From assembly GCA_902489215.1 (NCBI GenBank), contig CABTZE010000004.1, forward strand, positions 1 to 32,609: 32,609 bases of DNA, read 5' to 3'. Shown here in pieces: positions 23,798-31,558 of this stretch (its first letter is position 1; each line of letters starts with the position of its first letter). The position numbers were made by a program, and so were the translations under genes. The notes beneath the pieces are model-generated. The model was not told the origin of the DNA. It saw only the letters and a program-made list of their open reading frames with translations, and made no database searches. The DNA is from an uncultured Brevibacterium sp. (lineage in GTDB: Bacteria > Actinomycetota > Actinomycetes > Actinomycetales > Brevibacteriaceae).

Positions 23798-24766
23798 TTG
23801 TCTACAGCAGCAGACACACAAGCATCTGCTCCGGAGCTGAAGAAGTCCCGCACGGTTGTGCGCCCCGGCGACCGCATCTTCTCGGTCGCAGCGCTCAGCG
23901 CCGGCATTCTCATCCTCGCCATCCTCGCGGGTGTCGCATTCTTCCTGCTTCTTCAGTCAACGGACACCATCAAAGCGTCGTTTGACGACCCCTCGCAGAT
24001 CAGCGGCGGGCGCGGCTTCCTGCCCTACGTCTTCCCGCTCATCATCGGCACGCTGATCTCAGCTGTCATCTCGCTGATCATCGCAACCCCCTTCGCCATC
24101 GGCATTGCGCTGTTCACCACCCACATGGCACCGCGCAAGCTCGCACCGGTTCTCGGCTACACAATCGACCTTCTGGCCGCCATCCCCTCGGTCGTCTACG
24201 GCCTGTGGGGTCTGGCACTGTCGGGCAACCTCGTCGGCCTCTACACCTGGCTGGCCAAGTACCTCGGTTGGATCCCGATTTTCGCACCCGACGACGACGG
24301 CGCCATTTCGCAGACGGGCCGCACCCTGCTGACCGCAAGCTTCGTCCTGTCGATCATGATTCTGCCGATCATCACCTCGCTGGTCCGCGAAGTCTTCCTC
24401 CAGACTCCCCGTCTGCAGGAAGAAGCTGCGCTGGCACTGGGCGCAACCCGTTGGGAAATGATCCGTATGGCCGTCCTGCCGTTCGGCACCTCCGGCATCG
24501 TGTCCGCCATCATGCTCGGCCTCGGCCGCGCTCTCGGTGAAACGATGGCCGTCGCCATGGTCCTGTCCTCAGGCGGGCTGATCGTATCGCTGCTCCTGTC
24601 GGGCAACCAGACGATCGCGGCGGAAATCGCCCACAACTTCCCAGAAGCCGCAGGCCTGCGCCTCTCTGAACTCATCTCGATCGGCCTCGTCCTGTTCGCG
24701 ATTACGCTCGTGGTCAACATGACGGCACGCTGGATCGTTGCTCGCACGACCGTGAAGGGGCAGTGA
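23798..24766 (+). CDS. pstC: Phosphate ABC transporter permease PstC
   Basis: 322-residue inner-membrane permease with six main membrane helices starting near residue 35. The cytoplasmic ABC-contact loop is visible as EEAALALGATRWEM (about 207-220). The translation start is TTG at 23798, supported by AGGAG 5 nt upstream and by an N-terminus that fits the family. It pairs with PstA to form the phosphate channel. Its stop overlaps the pstA start, so the two permeases are made together. The N-terminal cytoplasmic tail (about 1-30) is polar and of ordinary length. Confidence 0.95.
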   Translation: MSTAADTQASAPELKKSRTVVRPGDRIFSVAALSAGILILAILAGVAFFLLLQSTDTIKASFDDPSQISGGRGFLPYVFPLIIGTLISAVISLIIATPFAIGIALFTTHMAPRKLAPVLGYTIDLLAAIPSVVYGLWGLALSGNLVGLYTWLAKYLGWIPIFAPDDDGAISQTGRTLLTASFVLSIMILPIITSLVREVFLQTPRLQEEAALALGATRWEMIRMAVLPFGTSGIVSAIMLGLGRALGETMAVAMVLSSGGLIVSLLLSGNQTIAAEIAHNFPEAAGLRLSELISIGLVLFAITLVVNMTARWIVARTTVKGQ

Positions 24767-25926
24767 TGAACACCCAGACACAAACCGCTGACAAGAACCG
24801 CAGCGCATCGCACCTGGTGACCAAGCGACTGCCCAAGCGAGCACCGCTGTACGTCGCCGCCGGCTCCATCATCCTGGCGATTGTGCTGACGTTCGTCATC
24901 GCCCACGGCTTCAACATTCCGCTCGCCGCTTTCCTCGCCGGTGTCATCAACCTTGCCGTCATCGTCGGCTGGTCGTGGACCGTTGAAGGCCGTCGCAAGG
25001 CTGTCGACCGTGTGGCCACGACACTCGTGACATCGTCCTTCGTCCTGGCGCTCATTCCGCTCATCTCGCTTCTGTGGATGTCGATTGAAAAGGGCGGGCC
25101 AGTCCTCGTGGAGAACTCCACCCTCCTGTCCCGCTCCATGGAAGGCATGAAGGGCATCTACGACAAGGAGTTCGCCGCAGGTGAGGGTGACCTGATGGGC
25201 GGCTTCTACCACGCCATCATCGGCACTCTGCTCATCACGCTGTTCGCCGCACTGATCTCGATCCCGATCGGCATCATGTGCGCCGTCTACCTGGTGGAGT
25301 ACTCCGGCGGCAAGAAGGCAGGCGCTCTCGGCCGTTCGATCACCTTCTTCGTCGACGTCATGACGGGTATCCCCTCGATCGTCGCCGGTCTGTTCGCCTT
25401 CTCCCTGTTCTCAACCGTCATCGGACTTGTCGCACCCGAAAGCCTCACGGCAGCCAAGTCGGGTATCGCAGCGTCCGTGGCACTGTCTGTGCTCATGATC
25501 CCGGTGGTCGTGCGCAACACGGAGGAAATCCTTCGCCTGGTCCCCCACGACCTGCGCGAGGCTTCCTACGCGCTCGGCGTTCCCAAGTGGAAGACGATCG
25601 TCAAGATCGTCCTGCCCACCGCGATTTCGGGCATCCTGTCCGGTGTCACCATCGCAATCGCCCGCGTCATCGGCGAAACCGCACCGATCATGGTGACGGC
25701 CGGCTTCGCGGCAAGCGTCAACTGGAACGTATTCTCCGGCTGGATGTCCACCCTGCCGACATTCATCTACGACTCCGTGACCCGTCCTACCGCACCCGGC
25801 AGCGCAGCAATCGCCTCGACTGACCGCGCATGGGCCGCAGCGCTCGTGCTCATCATCATCGTGATGGTGCTCAACCTCGGCGCTCGCATCATGGCAAAGG
25901 TCCTGGCACCTAAGGCCGGCCGCTGA
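24766..25926 (+). CDS. pstA: Phosphate ABC transporter permease PstA, extended N-terminus
   Basis: 386-residue permease partner of PstC. The ABC-contact loop is REASYALGVPKWKT. Compared with the roughly 300-residue classical PstA it has an extra N-terminal segment (about 1-80) with two more hydrophobic helices before the usual first helix (about 86-105). Longer PstA proteins are found in other actinobacteria, so this is not unique. I choose ATG at 24766, which overlaps the pstC stop (TGATG) with GAAGGGG 5 nt upstream. A GTG at 24763 is the adjacent alternative. Confidence 0.93.
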   Translation: MNTQTQTADKNRSASHLVTKRLPKRAPLYVAAGSIILAIVLTFVIAHGFNIPLAAFLAGVINLAVIVGWSWTVEGRRKAVDRVATTLVTSSFVLALIPLISLLWMSIEKGGPVLVENSTLLSRSMEGMKGIYDKEFAAGEGDLMGGFYHAIIGTLLITLFAALISIPIGIMCAVYLVEYSGGKKAGALGRSITFFVDVMTGIPSIVAGLFAFSLFSTVIGLVAPESLTAAKSGIAASVALSVLMIPVVVRNTEEILRLVPHDLREASYALGVPKWKTIVKIVLPTAISGILSGVTIAIARVIGETAPIMVTAGFAASVNWNVFSGWMSTLPTFIYDSVTRPTAPGSAAIASTDRAWAAALVLIIIVMVLNLGARIMAKVLAPKAGR

Positions 25927-25955
25927 CCCACCCCAGCCCAACAGACAAGAATTCA

Positions 25956-26016
25956 GCCGACTTCCACCTCGTGAGTTCAGTCGGCGCCCCGGATCCCGGG
26001 GAAACGGCATAAGCCG
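25956..26016 (+). other. Cluster of small hairpins between pstA and pstB
   Basis: Three short inverted repeats follow each other: GCCGACT/AGTCGGC (25956-25962 and 25979-25985), CCCCGG/CCGGGG (25987-25992 and 25996-26001) and CGGC/GCCG (26005-26008 and 26013-26016). They end just before the pstB ribosome-binding site. They may tune message stability or translation of pstB. Confidence 0.45.
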
Positions 26017-26037
26017 AAACAGATTTTTGGAGGAAAC

Positions 26038-26817
26038 GTGTCCAAGCAGATCGACATCGAAGATCTCAACATCTTCTACGGCGACTTCCGCGCTGTCGAA
26101 GGCGTGTCCATGACCATCGAACCGAAGTCCGTGACCGCATTCATCGGTCCTTCGGGCTGTGGCAAGTCCACCGTGCTGCGCACGCTGAACCGCATGCACG
26201 AAGTCATCCCCGGCGCCAGCGTGCAGGGATCCGTCAAGATGGACGGCAAAGACATCTACGGCCCCGGCGTTGACCCCGTCAACGTGCGCCGCGAAGTCGG
26301 CATGGTGTTCCAGAAGGCCAACCCCTTCCCCACCATGTCGATCAAGGAAAACGTGCTCGCCGGTGTTCGCCTGAACAACAACAAGCTGTCCAAGTCTGAA
26401 GCCGACGACCTCGCAGAACGCGCACTGCGCGGCTCGAACCTGTGGGAAGAGGTCAAGGACCGTCTGGACAAGCCCGGTTCTGGTCTTTCCGGTGGTCAGC
26501 AGCAGCGTCTGTGCATTGCACGCGCCATCGCGGTCGAGCCGGAGGTCATCCTCATGGACGAACCGTGCTCGGCTCTCGACCCGATCTCGACGCTGGCTAT
26601 TGAGGACCTCATCAACACCCTCAAGGACCGCTTCACCGTCGTGATCGTCACCCACAACATGCAGCAGGCCGCCCGTGTGTCCGACAAGACCGCGTTCTTC
26701 AACATCGCGGGAACCGGCAAGCCGGGCAAGCTCATCGAGTTCAACGAAACGTCGAACATCTTCTCGAACCCGGATAAGGAAGAAACGCAGAACTACATCT
26801 CCGGCCGCTTCGGATGA
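26038..26817 (+). CDS. pstB: Phosphate ABC transporter ATPase PstB
   Basis: 259-residue ATPase that powers PstC-PstA. Walker A is GPSGCGKST (37-45), the Q-loop is MVFQKANPFP, the ABC signature is LSGGQQQRL, Walker B is VILMDEPCSALD, and the switch histidine is in VIVTHNMQQ. All are intact, and the sequence is close to other PstB proteins. The start is GTG at 26038 with GGAGG about 5 nt upstream. It is the last gene of the operon. phoU, often found after pstB, is 23 kb away beside senX3. Confidence 0.97.
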   Translation: MSKQIDIEDLNIFYGDFRAVEGVSMTIEPKSVTAFIGPSGCGKSTVLRTLNRMHEVIPGASVQGSVKMDGKDIYGPGVDPVNVRREVGMVFQKANPFPTMSIKENVLAGVRLNNNKLSKSEADDLAERALRGSNLWEEVKDRLDKPGSGLSGGQQQRLCIARAIAVEPEVILMDEPCSALDPISTLAIEDLINTLKDRFTVVIVTHNMQQAARVSDKTAFFNIAGTGKPGKLIEFNETSNIFSNPDKEETQNYISGRFG

Positions 26818-26831
26818 TCTGCGGCTGAAAA

Positions 26832-26869
26832 TGCCCGCCCGCTCCGTCTGCTGACGGTGCAGGCGGGCA
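26832..26869 (+). terminator. Terminator after pstB
   Basis: A compound hairpin: outer stem TGCCCGCC/GGCGGGCA (26832-26839 and 26862-26869) and inner stem CCGTC/GACGG (26844-26848 and 26853-26857). It lies just after the pstB stop. There is no strong T-run. Confidence 0.65.
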
Positions 26870-26963
26870 GCTCCCAGCAGGCCCACAGGGTCTGAACCAC
26901 ACAGTCTGAGGCGTTCACCGAGGAGTTTCTGGGTAGGTTCTCCCTTTGGACGGCTCATCTCCC

Positions 26964-27001
26964 GCGGGGGTGGAAGGAACTAGTCCTCCTTCCACCTCCG
27001 C
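26964..27001 (+). terminator. 15-bp hairpin between pstB and tRNA-Lys
   Basis: The stem pairs 26964-26978 with 26987-27001 (one G-U pair) around an 8-nt loop and is followed by ATTCTTATT. It stands about 145 bp beyond pstB, after a first terminator. It could be a second terminator or the end of a small RNA lying in 26870-27001. No protein gene is supported in 26818-27098. Confidence 0.5.
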
Positions 27002-27050
27002 ATTCTTATTGTCTGGTATCCGAAGCGCTCAGACGACCGCACCCGGTGAT

Positions 27051-27079
27051 TTGAGCCGCGGCATGCCAAAGGATAAACT
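27051..27079 (+). promoter_or_regulatory. Promoter of tRNA-Lys
   Basis: -35 TTGAGC (27051-27056), a 17-nt spacer and -10 TAAACT (27074-27079). Transcription would begin about 27086, 13 nt before the tRNA. Confidence 0.7.
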
Positions 27080-27098
27080 GGTCAGGCGCTGTGTGCGC

Positions 27099-27171
<73 letters not shown>

Positions 27172-27220
27172 CTTTTTTATGCCCGCACGAGGTCTGCTGA
27201 GAACTGCGACAGACGGCGTC

Positions 27221-27622
27221 TTACTTCTTTGCACCCACCACTGCCAGCAGACCGCCGACGATGGCCGCGTTCTTGTAGAACTGCGTCTTCTGAGCTGCCC
27301 GCTGGCCTTCGTCTTCTTCCTTCCAAAAAGCGTGGCCTGCAATCGTGGTGGGAATGAGCGAACCGGCGAGCACGGCAGCAGAGGTCTTTGTGAACACGCC
27401 CAGGCCCAGTGTCAGGCCCGCTGCCGCTTGGATACCGCCGTTGATGCGCACGACGAGCTCATCGTCGTTCGGGATCGCCGGAATGCACTCGCGCATAGCG
27501 TCGAGCGTCGGAGCTGCCATCTGAGGTCGGGTTCCCGGCTGCTTGGCGCTCGCAAGGCCGTTGACGACGAACAGCGGAGCAATGGCCAGGCGGCCGGCCG
27601 TGCGGGCAAGAACGTTGAACAT
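27221..27622 (-). CDS. DoxX-family membrane protein
   Basis: 133-residue membrane protein with three or four hydrophobic segments, resembling the DoxX family (LARTAGRLAIAPLFVVNGLAS at the N-terminus, then GGIQAAAGLTLGLGVFTKTSA). DoxX proteins are quinone- or redox-linked membrane proteins of several roles, some tied to thiol or oxidative stress; the role here is unknown. I start it at the ATG at 27622, with GAAAGAGGA just upstream; the frame is open for 14 more residues. It converges on the tRNA and has an operator-like palindrome just upstream. Confidence 0.85.
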   Translation of the reverse strand: MFNVLARTAGRLAIAPLFVVNGLASAKQPGTRPQMAAPTLDAMRECIPAIPNDDELVVRINGGIQAAAGLTLGLGVFTKTSAAVLAGSLIPTTIAGHAFWKEEDEGQRAAQKTQFYKNAAIVGGLLAVVGAKK

Positions 27623-27640
27623 GCGTCCTCTTTCAGGTCG

Positions 27641-27659
27641 AGTGCAATCTGCTTGCACT
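27641..27659. promoter_or_regulatory. Operator-like palindrome upstream of the DoxX-family gene
   Basis: AGTGCAA (27641-27647) and TTGCACT (27653-27659) are perfect 7-bp inverted arms with a 5-nt spacer, 18 bp before the start codon. A -10-like TAGGGT lies a few bases further upstream. The size and symmetry suit a dimeric repressor. Confidence 0.5.
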
Positions 27660-27706
27660 TTCAACCCTACGCTTGGGTACGCCGCATCAGACCTGTTCCG
27701 CGCGAA

Positions 27707-27719
27707 GAGTGAGTCACTC
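27707..27719. repeat. 13-bp palindrome
   Basis: GAGTGA-G-TCACTC is a perfect palindrome just after the stop of the 27731-28234 gene. It may be a binding site; as a hairpin it has no room for a loop. Confidence 0.4.
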
Positions 27720-27730
27720 CACTCGCTTGC

Positions 27731-28234
27731 TCAGTTCAGCTGCCACCTGATCCGCTCATCCGGTGAATTCGGGGGAATAAACGACACCGGCAGCGGCCTG
27801 GCCAGCTGGAATTCGTAGCCACCGTGCTCGGCGGACGCTGCCGCGCGGCGGCGCTCAACCTCGTCGTCGATGTTGAAGTTGAGATTGTGTCGGCGGGCTT
27901 TCAGGCTGTAGACCTGCCTCCGGATCTTCATCGGCAGATTGTTCGGACGCACGGGCCGATCAACAAACCGCTGCCGTCCATGAGGTGTATCTGCGTCGAT
28001 GCATACCTGGTTGAGCCGACGGTCGATCCGCACTCCGACCTTGGCGAATGGGTCCGGTTCGAGGGTCACGCGCACTGCGCGCACGACGCCGTCGACGGCC
28101 CCGGAGCGCTTTGACACGCTTGCTCTGCCCGGCATCATGCGGAAGACCGCAAAGACGATGATGCCGAGGATTGCTGCAACGCCCAAAAAGTTGCCAACAA
28201 GCGACATGATCACCATCATCAGATCCGAAGTCAT
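27731..28234 (-). CDS. Membrane-anchored protein of unknown function
   Basis: 167-residue protein I do not recognise. One N-terminal membrane helix (about 6-33) is followed by a basic, soluble domain with alternating beta-type stretches (VRAVRVTLEPDPFAKVGVRID), then an Arg-rich segment (MKIRRQVYSLKARR). The basic residues after the helix suggest that the domain is cytoplasmic. The ATG follows a TAGGAT box by 6 nt, indicating a leaderless message and a transcription unit separate from the pilin-like operon. The gap to the membrane-protein gene upstream is 70 bp. Confidence 0.75.
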   Translation of the reverse strand: MTSDLMMVIMSLVGNFLGVAAILGIIVFAVFRMMPGRASVSKRSGAVDGVVRAVRVTLEPDPFAKVGVRIDRRLNQVCIDADTPHGRQRFVDRPVRPNNLPMKIRRQVYSLKARRHNLNFNIDDEVERRRAAASAEHGGYEFQLARPLPVSFIPPNSPDERIRWQLN

Positions 28235-28240
28235 ATCCGA

Positions 28241-28268
28241 ATCCTAAGTCGGACGGGATAGTCTGCAA
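28241..28268 (-). promoter_or_regulatory. Leaderless promoter of the 27731-28234 gene
   Basis: On the minus strand TTGCAG (28263-28268), a 16-nt spacer and TAGGAT (28241-28246), which ends 6 nt before the ATG. Confidence 0.55.
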
Positions 28269-28304
28269 CACAGCAAGCGCCCGCGTCGTGCACCATCGAA
28301 AAGC

Positions 28305-28667
28305 TCAGGCGTCCGCGGACAGGACGAAGCGCTCGACCAGGTGGACGATCACGGCTCCGATCGCCGCGGCAAGCACAAACACCGCACCCGTCGCAATGTC
28401 CATCAGAACTCCAGTCGACAGATTCCACGGCGTGAACAGCGCGTAGTACAGAGACAGAAAAACGGGAGCCCCCAGTACGGCAGTCGCGTGGCGGACCCAT
28501 CCGCCTTTGCCGGTCCACAGGTGAACGGCTGCTGCCACGATGCCGGCCAACAGCGGGCACAGCAGATTGAGTGCCATGAGCGATCCGAACGGCAGAATCA
28601 GCCTCAGGATGAAGTCCAGGGCAATGAATGCCGCGGCTGCGAAAGTCCACGAGCGCAGAATATCCAT
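28305..28667 (-). CDS. Four-helix membrane protein of unknown function
   Basis: 120-residue protein with four hydrophobic helices (about 6-27, 31-50, 62-80 and 88-112) and no motif I recognise. Its ATG stands 4 nt after the lipoprotein stop, with GGAAGTAAGG across the junction as ribosome-binding site, so it is the last gene of the overlapping operon that includes the pilin-like protein. Its role may be in that system, but nothing in the sequence states it. Confidence 0.75.
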   Translation of the reverse strand: MDILRSWTFAAAAFIALDFILRLILPFGSLMALNLLCPLLAGIVAAAVHLWTGKGGWVRHATAVLGAPVFLSLYYALFTPWNLSTGVLMDIATGAVFVLAAAIGAVIVHLVERFVLSADA

Positions 28668-28671
28668 GCCC

Positions 28672-29301
28672 TTACTTCCCCGGCTTCATTTCGACGGAAT
28701 CTGAGATGTCGTCGAGCAGATCGTCTGTCAGCGCGTCCTCCTGACCGGCGATCTCGATCGTCTCGACCTTGTAGGTCTCCGGATTGGTCATAAGCAGCCA
28801 GCGACCGCGCATCTGCTTGTCGCCGGCAACGTACGTGAAGTCCGCGACGTAGCCGCGGAATGCACCCGGAATCTCGGTCTTCTCACGGCGCGAACCCTCC
28901 CAGTCGGGCCCGTAGTAGCCGCCGGCGACAGCGCGAGCCGCCAGCTCACCCTCGACGACGTCAGGGTGCGGTGAATCGTTGATCTCCGGCGCCATGCGCA
29001 CCCGGATCTTCGGGTTTTCCTCCGCGTCGTCGAAACCCTCCGTCCAGTCGCCTCCGAGTTCCTCCTTCGGGCTCGGCACCCAGCTCTCGGGAATCTCGAG
29101 GCTGATATTGCCGAGGCTTCTCTCCTGCATGTCTCCGCCCCTGTCCTGTTCCTGAGCACCCGAGGCGCCGCCGGCTTCTTGCTGTCCCTGCGAGGAGTCC
29201 GACCCTCCGCAGGCCGTCATCGACAGTGCCAGCGCTGCTGCAGTACAGCTGAGGACGGTCTTCTTGAGTGCAGACTTCACTCCGGTTGTCCTTTCGGTCA
29301 T
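28672..29301 (-). CDS. Lipoprotein in the pilin-like operon
   Basis: 209-residue lipoprotein. The signal peptide has a basic N-terminus and hydrophobic core ending in lipobox SMTAC (Cys about 31), then a Gly/Ser/Gln linker (about 32-58) and a folded domain of about 150 residues. The segment NISLEIPESW near its start recalls PsbP/Mog1-like (LpqN-type) domains, but this is only a resemblance. It is anchored on the outer face of the membrane. The ATG overlaps the stop of the pilin-like gene by 4 nt, so both are made together. A role as partner or anchor of the pilin-like protein is inference. Confidence 0.85.
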   Translation of the reverse strand: MTERTTGVKSALKKTVLSCTAAALALSMTACGGSDSSQGQQEAGGASGAQEQDRGGDMQERSLGNISLEIPESWVPSPKEELGGDWTEGFDDAEENPKIRVRMAPEINDSPHPDVVEGELAARAVAGGYYGPDWEGSRREKTEIPGAFRGYVADFTYVAGDKQMRGRWLLMTNPETYKVETIEIAGQEDALTDDLLDDISDSVEMKPGK

Positions 29302-30941
29302 TTGAGGCAGGCGGAATTCTTCTTGATTTCGCGCTTGCCGTTCTTAACGGGCTCAGCGTACTCGGAGTCTACGAGCCGATAGCCGGATTTTTCGCCTTTA
29401 GCTTCTCCGCCGATCGGTCCGATGTCAAAGGAGTCTTCAACCAGATCTTTATCCACCTCATAGACGTTCTTCGCCAATTTGCTGTTGTTGTAGATGGCGT
29501 TTTCGCCCTTGCCGTCACCCGGCCCGTTCTGCATCATGTCTTCCAAGTTGATGGGAATCGGGTTATTGCGGATCCGGTTGAGCGCCGCGTTCTTATCCTC
29601 CTCGGACATCTGGGTGAAGTCCATATTCATGTCGTACCACTCTTCGGTGACATTGTCGTCGCCTACGCCCACGGTGAAATTGTCGTCCTTATGGGCGCCT
29701 TTATCGCCGCCTGAATAGTCAGCTTCACCGGACGCCTTGAACTTGCTTCCGTTAATTTTCGACTGACGGACATTCAAGCCGATCAGCTCGTGCTTGTCGT
29801 TGAACTTATATGTGATGAGCTGCTTGCGCTTCATAGCACCGCCAGCTTCAAACTTCGCCGTTGGCGGGGCAGGTATCCCCGCGCCGTTCTGCTGCCCGGG
29901 CAGCGCCTCCGGTTCCTTCGCCTTTGCGTCGGCTTTCCCTCCGAGTTCGCCGCCGTAGCTGCCCTCTACCAGAAGGTCGAAGTAGCCGTTGGATTGCGTC
30001 TCGACGCCAAACTTGCCCCCGGCTTCTGCACCGGCTGTGCCCCCGACCGTGGACTCTGCGACGTCCTGGATTCCGAAGGCCAAGTTGCCTTCGGCCTTGG
30101 CTTTGCCGCCAAGTTCTCCGACATAGCGCTTGGCGTCGGGATCCCGCGGCGGCTTCGGGCCGTTCGTCAGGCCGGCGAACAGCTTTCCGCCGAAGCCACC
30201 TGTAGCATCGTCGGCCATGTTGTAGTACGTCCAGTCGCGTAGCTGCTTTTCAAGGGCAGCAGCTTCGGCATCATTGTCGACTTCCCACGTGTCGCCCTGC
30301 TCGAAGCCTATGTTCACCTTGGCCTCGGCTTTGCCCTTCATTTCAGCCTTGCCGCCCTTGACCTCCTTACCGGCTTTGAATTCCCTGCCGAATCCCCCTT
30401 CAGCAGAAGACGTCAAGCGCAGTATGTGCTTGCCCTCACTGTTGGTGTCGTGCTGCAGCGCCCAACCGCCGCCGAGCTCCCAGAGGCCGGCTTTGCCTTT
30501 GATATTGCCCGACTCTGACGTGCGGGAAACCGTGCATGCAGGAACGGCGTCATTGGGATTCTGCGCTTCAGGTGCGGAATTGCCGTTGTTGCCGGGATCG
30601 CCAGCGCCTTCGCACCCCATGCCGAAGATTTTGCACACGGCGTCTTTGAAGCCGTTCGTCACCGTCGACTGCGTGGAGACCGGAACGGCGACGAGCACAC
30701 CGATGAGTGCCGCAGCGATGAACGCGGTTGCCAGGTACTCCACGGATACGAGGCCGCGCTCGCCATTCCGCCGACGAGCAGCACCCGAGGTGCCTTCCGG
30801 GGTCTGCCGGTGTTCGCTGTGCTGTCGCTGTTCTTCACGACGATGCCGAGGTGGCGCAAAGACTGTCATGCACGTCACGCTAAGGCCTGGGGCGCCTGGG
30901 CAGAACAGCACAGGGGCCCACCTTGGGGCCCATATGCTCAT
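29298..30941 (-). CDS. Very large pilin-like secreted protein with class III leader
   Basis: 547-residue frame. A prepilin leader (RRRNGERG) is followed by LVSVEYLATAF: cleavage after Gly63, Glu at mature position 5, then one hydrophobic helix (about 64-90). The mature protein would be 484 residues, several times a normal Flp pilin. The region after the helix has cysteines at 103, 110 and 136 only, plus Cys545 two residues before the C-terminus. The middle is rich in Gly, Lys and Ala, with repeated strand-like segments (GELGGKA twice, GGKAE, KAEAKV, KAKAEGN). The ATG at 30941 overlaps the prepilin-peptidase stop (ATGA). Starting at ATG 30869 (24 residues shorter) is an alternative, with TAGCGT 7 nt before it. 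Base composition looks less GC-rich than the neighbours. No homologous family is recognised. Confidence 0.85.
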   Translation of the reverse strand: MSIWAPRWAPVLFCPGAPGLSVTCMTVFAPPRHRREEQRQHSEHRQTPEGTSGAARRRNGERGLVSVEYLATAFIAAALIGVLVAVPVSTQSTVTNGFKDAVCKIFGMGCEGAGDPGNNGNSAPEAQNPNDAVPACTVSRTSESGNIKGKAGLWELGGGWALQHDTNSEGKHILRLTSSAEGGFGREFKAGKEVKGGKAEMKGKAEAKVNIGFEQGDTWEVDNDAEAAALEKQLRDWTYYNMADDATGGFGGKLFAGLTNGPKPPRDPDAKRYVGELGGKAKAEGNLAFGIQDVAESTVGGTAGAEAGGKFGVETQSNGYFDLLVEGSYGGELGGKADAKAKEPEALPGQQNGAGIPAPPTAKFEAGGAMKRKQLITYKFNDKHELIGLNVRQSKINGSKFKASGEADYSGGDKGAHKDDNFTVGVGDDNVTEEWYDMNMDFTQMSEEDKNAALNRIRNNPIPINLEDMMQNGPGDGKGENAIYNNSKLAKNVYEVDKDLVEDSFDIGPIGGEAKGEKSGYRLVDSEYAEPVKNGKREIKKNSACLK

Positions 30942-31558
30942 GTCAGCGCTGCGACACCGACACAGGTGATGAGAGCAGCCACCAGCATCGCGGGACCGAA
31001 GGCAATGTGGACGTTCTTCACACGCCGGAGCACGACCGCGACAAGCAGCCCGTGAACAACTCCCACGCAGAGCGTCAGGACGAGGGCCGCAATGACCATT
31101 CGCCAGCCGTACCAGCCGATGAGCATGCCGATGGCCGCGGCGAGTTTGACATCACCGAAGCCCAAAGACGCGGGAGCCAGAACAAACAGCACACCGAAAA
31201 CCGCGGTGAGGAGCACCGCTCCCACAAGCGCCTGCATCAAGCGGTCCCCCGCATCGTCGGCGATTGCCGCCACAAGGGTTCCCGCAAAGACAAGCGCAAG
31301 CAGCGGCAAGACGACAAGGTCTGGCAGTCGGTGCTCACGCAGATCCACCCAGATCAGCAGCGGCACAGCAAGAGCGAAGATCACCGCGGGAACCCGGTGC
31401 CAACCGGCACTGGGCCCCATAAGCAGCCACACGGCACCGGCAAGCAGAACCGCAGCAACAGCACAGATACCCCAGCCCCACCTCGTGGGCTCAGAATCCG
31501 CGAACAGAGTTCGCGACCTCAGCCAGGTGCGGAAACGGCTATCTGCTTCCCGGCTCAT
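30938..31558 (-). CDS. Prepilin peptidase (A24 family, TadV/CpaA-like)
   Basis: 206-residue membrane aspartyl protease. It cuts the leader of type IV/Flp prepilins at the inner face of the membrane. Both catalytic aspartates are present: Asp72 in WVDLREHRLPD and Asp136 in GFGDVKL. About six hydrophobic helices are visible. The N-terminal methyltransferase part of PilD is absent, as in small TadV/CpaA types. The ATG at 31558 overlaps the upstream stop (ATGA); the frame extends further but that part is not supported. The pilin-like gene follows at once, overlapping by 4 nt, so it is the obvious substrate. Confidence 0.92.
   Translation of the reverse strand: MSREADSRFRTWLRSRTLFADSEPTRWGWGICAVAAVLLAGAVWLLMGPSAGWHRVPAVIFALAVPLLIWVDLREHRLPDLVVLPLLALVFAGTLVAAIADDAGDRLMQALVGAVLLTAVFGVLFVLAPASLGFGDVKLAAAIGMLIGWYGWRMVIAALVLTLCVGVVHGLLVAVVLRRVKNVHIAFGPAMLVAALITCVGVAALT

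Noticed and set aside
22262..23821. Open minus-strand frame of 519 codons opposite pstS
   Set aside because: It covers the PHO box, pstS and the hairpin on the wrong strand; the Cys/Gly-rich translation looks random.
25411..26958. Open minus-strand frame of 515 codons opposite pstA-pstB
   Set aside because: Antisense to intact PstA and PstB coding sequence, with no start signal.
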